Shown here: piece after piece, positions 7,988 to 15,402 of the stretch | How the letters are laid out: the number at the start of each line of letters is the position of its first letter | Numbering within the stretch: position 1 is the first letter of the stretch | NCBI RefSeq assembly: GCF_003570905.1 | Contig: NZ_QXJM01000039.1 | Location: 930,001-994,000 of the forward strand | DNA length: 64,000 nucleotides | Direction of reading: 5' to 3' | DNA from: Cohnella faecalis | GTDB taxonomy: Bacteria; Bacillota; Bacilli; Paenibacillales; Paenibacillaceae | Position numbers and translations under genes: made by a program | The notes under the pieces: generated by a model | The model's input: the letters and a program-made list of their open reading frames with translations, nothing else | Told to the model about the DNA's origin: nothing | The model's database searches: none

Positions 7988-9099
7988 GCCAGCAACCCGA
8001 AAATCGCGATATTCCAAGCTCCGTTGCGGGCATGCCAGCGATAGCCGTCCCAGAACCCGAACCGCACCGTCTCGGCATCGCGGTGTAAGATGACCGGAAC
8101 CGCAGTGGGCAGCGCGTGAACGCCTCTTTGTTCCGGCGTAATCAGAACGGTATAGTACTTGTCCGCGTAAGGCCGGACAAATCTTAGCTCTACCGTTTCC
8201 CCGTCTGCGCCGCTTACTATATCCGCAGCATCGATGTTCTGCGTATACTCTTCCTCGTAGCTGACGATGTCCTGGTAATTGCGGAAATAGCCCCACGTTG
8301 TCGGCAGCGGAGTCCGCACCAATCGATCCACCATCTCGCCGACGGACTCCCGGAACGCAATGTCCGTCGCCTCGTCGCGCTCCGCATGCTCGACAAGCTC
8401 GGCGATTTGAACCGTCGTTGTCGCTTCCAGCCGATCAAATCGTTCTTGCAGCCCATTGAAGCCCCGTTCGATGCGGGCGAGCCGCTCGTCGCTGTCGCGG
8501 CGGCTGCGCTCGGCATCCCGTTCCGCGCGTTCGAAGCTTTCCGTCAGGGCGGCAACCGCCCCCTCCATCTTGGCGAACCGTTCGTCCCGGTGGACAATTT
8601 GGTTTTCCATGTTTTCGATGCGAAGCTCGTCTTCTTGTTCCTTGAGCCTCGCGTCCTCTGCGATGACCAAAGCCAGCTCCAACCGTTCGTTCAGGAGCGC
8701 AATACGGTCATTCTCGCGATAAACCGCTTCCTTGGCTTCGTCCATGTCGCTCTCCAAGCGGAAGATATGCTCCCTCAAATGCCGGGTTTGGTGCTCCAAA
8801 TGAGCTAACAGCTCATGGAGAGATTCCGCCAGCTTGGCCCGCGTGACGCTTCGGTCCGGTATCGCTTCGGGAGGAACGGCATTCGGCGCCAGATGGCGAG
8901 CTTCGACCGATCCGTCGGCCAGCGAGGAGGAGCCGAGGACAACGCCCTCCTGATCGGTTTCCGTATTGCCGGCATGGGAGTGGGACAGGATGCGGCTCAG
9001 CAGCTCGGTCTGCAGCCGATTTAAGCTGTCAGCGGTGAGCGCGTCTCCCGGCGCGAATGTTAAGGGCAGCGTGGCGCCCGGCGGCAACGGTTGGGTCAT
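7984..9099 (-). CDS. Tail fibre-like protein with long coiled coil
   Basis: The ATG at 9099 (behind AAAGGGGGAAAA) gives 371 residues; a longer frame to 9288 overlaps the upstream gene and is rejected. The first 85 residues form a short head with a Gly/Ser collar (GNTETDQEGVVLGSS, RHLAPNAVPPEAIPDRSVTRAKLAESL) of the kind seen at the base of phage fibres. Residues about 85-260 are a continuous heptad-rich, charged coiled coil (NDRIALLNERLELALVIAED, RLARIERGFNGLQERFDRLE). The C-terminal 110 residues are compact and rich in Tyr, Trp and beta strands, probably the tip domain. The product would be a trimeric fibre on the baseplate; the target is unknown. Confidence 0.75.
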   Translation of the reverse strand: MTQPLPPGATLPLTFAPGDALTADSLNRLQTELLSRILSHSHAGNTETDQEGVVLGSSSLADGSVEARHLAPNAVPPEAIPDRSVTRAKLAESLHELLAHLEHQTRHLREHIFRLESDMDEAKEAVYRENDRIALLNERLELALVIAEDARLKEQEDELRIENMENQIVHRDERFAKMEGAVAALTESFERAERDAERSRRDSDERLARIERGFNGLQERFDRLEATTTVQIAELVEHAERDEATDIAFRESVGEMVDRLVRTPLPTTWGYFRNYQDIVSYEEEYTQNIDAADIVSGADGETVELRFVRPYADKYYTVLITPEQRGVHALPTAVPVILHRDAETVRFGFWDGYRWHARNGAWNIAIFGLLA

Positions 9100-9113
9100 G
9101 TGATTTTCCCCCT

Positions 9114-10355
9114 TTACAAAATGACGCTTGCCGGATCGAGATACGCGACTCCGGCGGGTTTCAGGCGATTGATCTGGTTCCGCAGCCACGAAACGTTCGG
9201 AGCCAACGGAGCTTCGGGATACCAGGAGCTCTGATGGTCTGCGCGATAAGCGACGGTGAAGCTCGCGGGAATCGGCGCAATGTCCCAACGAAAGGTGACG
9301 CTTTTCGGGCAGCCTGCTGGATCGGGGAAGGAGGTTGTCAAATCGGCAACCAGTATTCCTTTTTCTGCGGCATTCGGGGCGACATCGGCGGCAAGGCTTT
9401 CAGCGTTGCTCCGAGCCACCTGGAGAAGCCGCCAGCTCGACGTTCCCTTCGGGAGCAACGGAGCGGATTCGATCTTCGCCGCGCTCCAATGGACCAGTCT
9501 TAATGGCGTGCCATCCGATTCGCTCAGTTTGTTGCTCCGTTCATCGTCCAGTATGGCGCCCGTTCCGCACAGCAGGGGAGGGGCAGTCCCGTCCGGCATG
9601 AGCACAGGCCCGTCCGAGCTTGGCGAGCCGCCGAAATCTCTGACGGCAGATGCCGCCGTATCGATCCGGATAGTGCCTCCGGGAGGTATGATGCGATTGA
9701 CCAGCAGCAAGAAGCCGGTGTCGCGCTGCGCAAGAATCGGGGCGACGAGCGGGTTCGCGCCAGCCGTTATATCGATAACGGGAGAGAATGAACCGTCGCC
9801 GTCGATGACCCATGTCGATTGCTCGGCTGTCGGAGCAACCGTATATTGCTGCCTCGCCTGCTCCGGTCTTTCAATGACTGCTGCCGTGAACGCGACGACC
9901 GACGGCTTGCCGCTCCCGTCTCGAACGACGGCGGTAATGCGTCCTGTCGTCACGTTCGCTTCATTAGCCGGACGGTCGGGCAGATTGTAAGGATTGGGCA
10001 GAGCAATCGTATCCGCGGTTCCGCCGTAAGCAAGAGCTGTCAGCAGTATGATGCGCTCCGCCGAAAGCGCGCCTTGCAGAAAAAGCGGAATGTAGCTTTG
10101 CAGACGCTCGCGGTATTCATCGATCGTATCTTGGGGCCAAGGCGGTTCGCCGAACGGAAGCGCCAACCTAGCGGCATCCGCAATGTCGCTGACGGAGTCC
10201 AGGTAACGCGATTTCAGCACGCGCCGTCCGAGTCGGTCAAGTCCGCCGAGCGGGAACCCGAGCGCCCAGCACAATTGATAGATCAAGCTGCTCTCGTCGG
10301 ATTTGCGAAACTGGGAAGGCAGCATGCGAAAAATAAGGTCCTGCTGAATACTCAA
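9114..10355 (-). CDS. Baseplate/tail protein in the gpI position
   Basis: The 413-residue product starts with TTG (10353-10355) overlapping the gpJ stop as TTGA, with GGAGGGAGG upstream. The N-terminal 130 residues (LIFRMLPSQFRKSDESSL, LDSVSDIADAARLALPFG, YRERLQSYIPLFLQGALSAERI) are helical and resemble the start of tail proteins that sit next to gpJ, such as gpI and XkdU. The remainder is long and beta-rich, unlike the roughly 200-residue gpI of phages, so it may be a fusion carrying an added binding domain. The role inferred from gene order is to join the baseplate wedge to the fibre encoded next. Family assignment is not secure. Confidence 0.65.
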   Translation of the reverse strand: MSIQQDLIFRMLPSQFRKSDESSLIYQLCWALGFPLGGLDRLGRRVLKSRYLDSVSDIADAARLALPFGEPPWPQDTIDEYRERLQSYIPLFLQGALSAERIILLTALAYGGTADTIALPNPYNLPDRPANEANVTTGRITAVVRDGSGKPSVVAFTAAVIERPEQARQQYTVAPTAEQSTWVIDGDGSFSPVIDITAGANPLVAPILAQRDTGFLLLVNRIIPPGGTIRIDTAASAVRDFGGSPSSDGPVLMPDGTAPPLLCGTGAILDDERSNKLSESDGTPLRLVHWSAAKIESAPLLPKGTSSWRLLQVARSNAESLAADVAPNAAEKGILVADLTTSFPDPAGCPKSVTFRWDIAPIPASFTVAYRADHQSSWYPEAPLAPNVSWLRNQINRLKPAGVAYLDPASVIL

Positions 10356-11707
10356 GGAGTCGCGCCTCCCTCCGGGCCGCTCGGAGTTCCGGCTGCCCGA
10401 TAGACCAATTGGCCGCTGTCGTCCACATCGAAATTAAGCTCGGCATTGGACGGACCTTGAACCTTCACGGTCGTCAATTGAGCGGACTGAGCCGGCTGCT
10501 GCATATCCAGCCTATCCAGAACGGAGCTTTCGGCAGGCGAAGCTCCGGTGCCCGCAGCCGCTGCGGCAAGCAGCGCCGAACCGGCTGCGGACGGCGATTG
10601 AACGGGCGACAATCCGCCCTTCACGTCCAGCACGCCCGGCACCTTCAGAACGTTGGCGGCAATTCGATTCCACAGGAGAGGCTGGCCGGGCTCGTTCGCT
10701 TGTATCGCCTGTTGAGCCGCTTGAGCGGCATGGAGGTAAACGCGGTCGAGAGACGACTCGTCTGCCGTCTCGTCTGTCGGCGTCACCTGGAACTGCAGAG
10801 CGACCTTCTGCTTGGCAACCTGCTGCACCTGTATGAGAATGCCCGCCGCTTTCGAGAGGTTGATAGCGTCCATAATCGCAGCGGCGGTCGTAGGATTGCT
10901 CATGTCCGCGTCAACCGATACGAGCAGCGTTCCCGGCTCAGGCGCGGGAGCTCCGGGCGCCGGGCCGAATGCAACGTTCCGGGCGAGCCCCGTCGCCAGC
11001 ACTGCTTCGCGGATGGCGCCTTCGGTGCCGCCGCCAGCCTTATTAATGGCTCCCTGTATGCGGGCGCGCAGCTCATCGTCGGATTCCCGCTGCTTGCGAA
11101 CCGACGTCGGAAATAGGAGCTGAGCTTGCCTTATGCCGGGAAGAGGCGAAGCGAGCTGCATAATATTTTGATCGGTACCGTTGCCTACGTCGTCTGCTGT
11201 TAGCTCGTTGTCCTGGAGAGCCGATAAGCTGTCGCTGGAAGAAGCGGAGCCCGAATCTGTCCCCAGATCGGCGACGATAGGAACCGTTACCGTTTGTTGG
11301 CCGGTTTTCAGCACGCTGCTTGCGCTCGTCCGGTATTTGACCTGCTTGCGGTTCGACGCTTTTATTTTCGTAAGCAACGTTCCGGCGGGAATGGAGACGT
11401 CGGAGGTTACTTGCACGTCGCGGGTAAAGAGGGTTTGTCCGGTAATTTCCGGTCCGTCGGCCCGTTTGATTCCGAACAGGGAGGCTAGCCGGTCCAGCGC
11501 GTCGCCGGTTGCGGTATCGAGGAAGCCCATATCGTATATCGCGGACATCTTGGCATAGGCGGCCGACACCTCCCACGATACGGCCTCAACCAGCGTTCGG
11601 ACGATGCTTCCCGGATTGACGTCCGTTAGCGGGGTATTGAGGGATAGGCGGCTAAGCGTATCCAGTACGATCTTGTCATAGGAATTATCGGCATCTTCAA
11701 ACCCCAT
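10352..11707 (-). CDS. Baseplate J-like protein
   Basis: This is a 451-residue baseplate protein of the Mu gp47/P2 gpJ/XkdT type. It has the N-terminal LSLNTPLTDVNPGSIVRTLVEAV with the DxNPGS block, YDMGFLDTATGDALDRLASLFGI, then the beta barrel VSIPAGTLLTK, and the hallmark TSVRKQRESDDELRARIQGAI followed by GGGTEGAIREAVLATG. The protein forms the outer wedge of contractile baseplates. The C-terminus has an extra Ala/Ser-rich tail of about 60 residues with no obvious homology. The ATG at 11707 follows GAGGTGA and overlaps the gp25 gene by 11 bases. Confidence 0.92.
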   Translation of the reverse strand: MGFEDADNSYDKIVLDTLSRLSLNTPLTDVNPGSIVRTLVEAVSWEVSAAYAKMSAIYDMGFLDTATGDALDRLASLFGIKRADGPEITGQTLFTRDVQVTSDVSIPAGTLLTKIKASNRKQVKYRTSASSVLKTGQQTVTVPIVADLGTDSGSASSSDSLSALQDNELTADDVGNGTDQNIMQLASPLPGIRQAQLLFPTSVRKQRESDDELRARIQGAINKAGGGTEGAIREAVLATGLARNVAFGPAPGAPAPEPGTLLVSVDADMSNPTTAAAIMDAINLSKAAGILIQVQQVAKQKVALQFQVTPTDETADESSLDRVYLHAAQAAQQAIQANEPGQPLLWNRIAANVLKVPGVLDVKGGLSPVQSPSAAGSALLAAAAAGTGASPAESSVLDRLDMQQPAQSAQLTTVKVQGPSNAELNFDVDDSGQLVYRAAGTPSGPEGGATP

Positions 11708-12161
11708 TCGGTTTCACCTCGATATGGCCTGTACTAAGCTTAATGGTGGTCGATAGCTGAACTGGCGCGAAAAGGCCGTTGGCCAGCAGCTCCGTTTCGA
11801 TAAGCAGCGACTCCGGCGAGCCGGGGAGAGATCCGACTTCCAGTCGGAGAATCGATGCGACGCGCGGCTCGCGGCGAATCGCTTCGCGCATGTAAGCGGT
11901 CGCGAGAGCGTTCACCTCCGGACCGGGCAGGCGGCCGATGAGCATGAATAACCGGCTGCCGTAATCGGGGTGCCCGAGACGCTCCAGCTCGCCAAGAGGC
12001 GTTAAAATGCGGAGCCGCAAAGCTTGTATCAGGTTCTCCGTACCCGAGACGGTTATCAAATCGCCCGCGGAGGCATGCAAATCAATCGTACCCGGAGCGG
12101 AGGAGGCCGAATTCGCTACGTATAAATCAATAAGAAAGTCGTTTTGCGCCATTTCGCCCAT
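11697..12161 (-). CDS. gp25/GPW family baseplate wedge protein
   Basis: The 154-residue protein belongs to the gp25/GPW lysozyme-like wedge family. It shows the family core SGTENLIQALRLRILTPLGELERLGHPDYGSRLFMLIG, in which PLGEL and the aromatic pair after HPDYGS are typical, then EAIRREPRVASILRLEV. In contractile machines gp25 joins the baseplate wedge to the first sheath ring and is nearly universal. Two in-frame ATGs (12161 and 12152) share the AGGAAGGA site; the second gives MAQNDF and is equally plausible. The gene overlaps gpJ downstream and follows the spike gene by 16 bases. Confidence 0.9.
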   Translation of the reverse strand: MGEMAQNDFLIDLYVANSASSAPGTIDLHASAGDLITVSGTENLIQALRLRILTPLGELERLGHPDYGSRLFMLIGRLPGPEVNALATAYMREAIRREPRVASILRLEVGSLPGSPESLLIETELLANGLFAPVQLSTTIKLSTGHIEVKPNGV

Positions 12162-12177
12162 TCCTTCCTGTCGACGG

Positions 12178-12876
12178 TCAGTTCAACTTGATCGCCGCTC
12201 CCTGGATTTGCACTTCGCCGACCGCGTTCAGCGTTAAATTGCCATTCGATTTGATTTCCAGATTGCCGTCCGTCTTGATCTGAACGGAGGAGCTGCCTTG
12301 AACGACTACGTTGCCGTCCGCGTCTGCGCTTATGGAAGCCGCCCCGGTCTCGATGCTCGCCTTTTTTCCATCGCTGTCCAACGTCAGCTTCAACGAGTCG
12401 GTCGCCAACGAAATCGTCTGATCCGAAATGGTGACGCTGATTTTATCGGGAAGCTTGATGGAAAGAGACCGGCTTCCTTCTGTTCCGCCTTGCAGCAGCA
12501 TGTCGATTCGGGCTCCGTCAGCGGCGGCGGGCGGCAGGCTCAACACGCTTTGACCTTGCGCGTACTTGGGAGGACGAAGCGCATCGCTGTACAATCGTCC
12601 GCCGATGATGGGGAAATCGGGATTTCCGCCCACAAAATGCACAAGGACGAGATCCCCGACAGCGGGAGGAGACACGGAGCCGAGAAGAGGGCTTGCCATC
12701 GGAACTTCGCCAAGCACCACGTTCGATTCCCTCAGACGGACGTCGCACGAGTAATTGACGGAATCTTCCGGACCGGCATGGTCTTTCACCGCTTCCACGA
12801 TGCCGATATGGCTGGGCGTATGCCGGGAAAGCTCGGCACGGATCAACTGCCGCAATAGCGCTACGAGATCGGACAT
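12178..12876 (-). CDS. gpV-type spike protein (baseplate assembly protein V)
   Basis: The 232-residue product has the OB-fold of phage gpV/gp5 and VgrG spikes in residues about 20-105: a strand-rich core with VMASPLLGSVSPPAVGDLVLV-like sequence, then VHFVGGNPDFPIIGGRLY. The last 60 residues are short repeats of the form (G)NxxxxxG (VVVQGSSSVQIKTDGNLEIK, NGNLTLNAVGEVQIQGAAIK) that build the triple beta-helix needle. No PAAR tip domain is fused and no separate PAAR gene is seen in the cluster. The ATG at 12876 follows CAGGAGA. It would form the puncturing tip at the end of the inner tube. Confidence 0.9.
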   Translation of the reverse strand: MSDLVALLRQLIRAELSRHTPSHIGIVEAVKDHAGPEDSVNYSCDVRLRESNVVLGEVPMASPLLGSVSPPAVGDLVLVHFVGGNPDFPIIGGRLYSDALRPPKYAQGQSVLSLPPAAADGARIDMLLQGGTEGSRSLSIKLPDKISVTISDQTISLATDSLKLTLDSDGKKASIETGAASISADADGNVVVQGSSSVQIKTDGNLEIKSNGNLTLNAVGEVQIQGAAIKLN

Positions 12877-12938
12877 GGAAATTCTCCTGAACGGTTATGT
12901 AATAGGTAGTGGAGGCATCGTTTCATCGTCATCCGTCG

Positions 12939-13877
12939 TTATCCGCCGATGCTGCGCAGTTGAAGCTGCGTCAGCAGCCCGGCCTCTGCGTTCCATCGCA
13001 CATCGATGGCGTATACTCTGGCAATGCCGTTGCCCGATTGGAACCCTGTCAGCGTGAGAAGCTGACCGAGGTCAGCAGGAGGCGGCCCCGCATAGACGAC
13101 GGTAATGCGCCCGCGAGCTTCCCTCAAAGACTGGGCGTTCGCCTCCGCGACAAGCGCTACGCTTTCCAGCGTTTTCAAGGAGGGCAGCAAAGCTTCGGAC
13201 GAGCCGGAGCCGGACGACAGGCTGCTGTTATCCTTGAGCACCCACGTCTCTGCGCCGGGACCGTGCAAACCTAGAGCTCCTGCGCCGTACAGCGCCTCCG
13301 AATTTTGCCAGAACGGCTCCGCTTCCGCCCGGAAATCGACGATCGGATCGGATGCCGTCAAGGTGCCCGCCGGAGTGACGGGCGCCATCCCTGCATGCAG
13401 CTTTCCCTCAACGTCGGTATAGACGATAAAACCGGACAACCGGGCAATCTCGCAAATATGATCAAGCGCGCTCCGGTTTGCGAGAACGGTTTTGTATGGA
13501 AACAGCGTGCCCGGCCCGGAGACCGAGCAGGATACATCGCCGCTCAATTCATGGATCATGCTTCCGGCCGTAACGGAACGGAAAGCTTTGTTGACGAACG
13601 ACCGCGTCAGCGGGCCGCTTGCTTCTTCGACAAGCAGGCGAGCGCCCCACAGTCCCGACGAGACGGACAACGTTTGTCCCGTGAACAAGGTTTGCCAACC
13701 ATCTGCGGATGCGGCGGACGCCGAGATGCTCGTACCGGCCGACGGCGCACGGAAGGATGCCGGCAACCGCGCTTCAAGCTGGCCGACCGGCCAAGCAAGC
13801 GAACGGTGAAGACGCAATGCCGAAACCGGCATTGCGTCGGGTTGCCCGTCACCGCATACTTTCATTTGCGTAAGCAT
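12939..13877 (-). CDS. Tail hub protein (gp27/gpD/XkdQ-like)
   Basis: This 312-residue protein lies immediately before the gpV spike, where contractile systems keep the hub. Its content agrees: an N-terminal barrel (SWPVGQLEARLPASF-like), a stretch GQTLSVSSGLWGARLLVEEASGPLTRSFVNKAF, the helix SALDHICEIARLSGFIVYTDVEGKLHAG and the strand DPIVDFRAEAEPFWQN, as in late-control-D type hubs, where a helix binds the tube. The C-terminal GFQSGNGIARVYAIDVRWNAEAG matches the closing barrel. ATG at 13877 with AAAGAGG. It should bridge the tube and the spike. The assignment rests on pattern and order. Confidence 0.8.
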   Translation of the reverse strand: MLTQMKVCGDGQPDAMPVSALRLHRSLAWPVGQLEARLPASFRAPSAGTSISASAASADGWQTLFTGQTLSVSSGLWGARLLVEEASGPLTRSFVNKAFRSVTAGSMIHELSGDVSCSVSGPGTLFPYKTVLANRSALDHICEIARLSGFIVYTDVEGKLHAGMAPVTPAGTLTASDPIVDFRAEAEPFWQNSEALYGAGALGLHGPGAETWVLKDNSSLSSGSGSSEALLPSLKTLESVALVAEANAQSLREARGRITVVYAGPPPADLGQLLTLTGFQSGNGIARVYAIDVRWNAEAGLLTQLQLRSIGG

Positions 13878-13888
13878 CGTTTGCCTCT

Positions 13889-14707
13889 TTAAGAGGCCGG
13901 AGCAGCGTCAGGTTCGGGATCGATATTTTGAACGATAAAGGCGATGACGCCTTCGACCTGGTTCGTAAAGCGAACGACGGCTTCGGCTGCGTCGAACAAT
14001 TTTCCGGCGGTTTGAACCGGCCCCGTAAATTTGGCAGCGTCCACGCCTGCGGCGGTCAACAAGCTCGTCGCTTTCGGAAGCAATTGATCCACGACCGTCT
14101 TGAAATTGGCGGCTTGGTCGGCGGTGCTGTTGACGGCGGTCATCTTGCTTTCGACCAGCTTCAGAGCTGTGGAAATTCCGCTGACGACCGAATGAAGCGC
14201 ATCGCCGACCGGCGTGCCTTTCACTTTGCCTTTCAAGGAGGTTATGGCGCTGGAGATGTCGTCTTTCAATTGAAGCGTCGTTTTGAAATAGTTCTCGATG
14301 TCGTTCAGAGCAAGCGCTCCTGTAGCGCCCCAAATTTTGGTGTTGTCCCAATTTTTGCAGATGACGCCCAGCATATCGCTTGTTGCGGCGATAATGTCCT
14401 GTCCGAGCTGAGGCAAAGATTTGAGCTGTTGGTCAGGCGTCGTAGCGGCGCCCGCTGCAGGAGCCGTTGCATTGCCCGCATCGGCTGTGAGGGCCGAAGG
14501 CGCTGCTGTATTGCTCACATCGGCTGTGGCAGCTGCAGGCGCAGTTGCATTGCTCACATCGGCTGTGGCAGCTGCAGGAGCCGTTGCATTACTCGCATCG
14601 GCTGTGTTGGCTGCAGGAGCCGTTGCATTGCCCGAATCGGCTGTGTTGGCTGCGGGCGTTGCCGCTGTTCCGCTTGCTTCGGCGGGAGTGGTGGTTGCAT
14701 CTGGCAT
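13889..14707 (-). CDS. Tail-cluster protein with 13-residue Ala/Thr/Asn repeats
   Basis: I do not recognise this 272-residue protein. The first 90 residues are a low-complexity block of five imperfect 13-residue repeats with the pattern NATAPAANTADAS. The rest is predicted helical (LKSLPQLGQDIIAATSDML, LKDDISSAITSLKGKVKG, FKTVVDQLLPKATSLL, FTNQVEGVIAFIVQNID) and could form a bundle. The ATG at 14707 is chosen because AGGAGG lies 9 bases upstream; the ATG at 14716 abuts it directly. The gene sits between the adaptor and the hub. Possible roles are a tape-measure-associated protein, a hub accessory or a cargo; none is proven. Confidence 0.7.
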   Translation of the reverse strand: MPDATTTPAEASGTAATPAANTADSGNATAPAANTADASNATAPAAATADVSNATAPAAATADVSNTAAPSALTADAGNATAPAAGAATTPDQQLKSLPQLGQDIIAATSDMLGVICKNWDNTKIWGATGALALNDIENYFKTTLQLKDDISSAITSLKGKVKGTPVGDALHSVVSGISTALKLVESKMTAVNSTADQAANFKTVVDQLLPKATSLLTAAGVDAAKFTGPVQTAGKLFDAAEAVVRFTNQVEGVIAFIVQNIDPEPDAAPAS

Positions 14708-14762
14708 TGAAATCATCCTCCTGTTTTTTACGAGCTTTGGCGAATCGGATTATGAAATAGGG

Positions 14763-15398
14763 TTATTTCTTAGAGGCTTCGACAACTTCCTGGCCGGTGG
14801 AAATGACTTTACGCAATACATTTAACCCGCTGAATAAATTCATTCCGTTCTTAAGCAGCGATAAGGAATCCTTGGTGGCGCTCATCACGTCTTCGATGTC
14901 CTGCAAGCGGCCCTTTGCCGTGCCGAGTTCGGATACGGCTCCGGAAATTTCGTCGAGCGCCGACGAATGCATCGAGTCTTTCAATGAGGATAAAGAGCCG
15001 ATATGGAAGCCGCCCGAATCCGTAACGGGAACGGGGACGTAACGGATGAGCTCAAGCTCGTACTCGAACAGGTTCACGAATCCCGGAGGCTGATAAACTT
15101 GACAGGACACGATCATCACCTGGGTTACGTCCGACGGGATCGCGGCGCTTGCCGTAAAATCGACGGAGTCGCCTTTGTTGATCAGAGCTCGCAATTGTTC
15201 AAGCTTGTCTCCTGCTCCGTCGCCGCTTACGATTCCATAAATTCGAATGCGGGCGGCGGCCATGCCGAGATCCTGGATCAGGTCGCCTGTAGAGCCCGGC
15301 CAAGGATGAACGGCAAGCTTGCGTTTTTCCTCGACGAGTATTCCCGTCACTTTGTCTAGCTCGACAGTGCCGATGACTACGGCGTTGGCGGCGGACAC
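14763..15398 (-). CDS. Tube-to-hub adaptor resembling the DNA-circularisation N-terminal family (Mu gpN/XkdP position)
   Basis: The GTG at 15398, six bases after GAGGGGTGA, is preferred to the ATG at 15437 that lies inside the upstream gene; it gives 211 residues. The first 125 residues follow the pattern of the DNA-circularisation N-terminal domain: RKLAVHPWPGSTGDLIQDLG, ARIRIYGIVSGD, a helix LEQLRALINKGDS and a strand LFEYELELIRYVP. In phages of the Mu and P2 type this domain ends the tail tube and contacts the hub. The C-terminal 80 residues are two helices. No LysM domain is present. The stop codon of the 785-residue gene lies 4 bases upstream, so coupling is likely. Confidence 0.7.
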   Translation of the reverse strand: MSAANAVVIGTVELDKVTGILVEEKRKLAVHPWPGSTGDLIQDLGMAAARIRIYGIVSGDGAGDKLEQLRALINKGDSVDFTASAAIPSDVTQVMIVSCQVYQPPGFVNLFEYELELIRYVPVPVTDSGGFHIGSLSSLKDSMHSSALDEISGAVSELGTAKGRLQDIEDVMSATKDSLSLLKNGMNLFSGLNVLRKVISTGQEVVEASKK

Positions 15399-15402
15399 GG
15401 CC

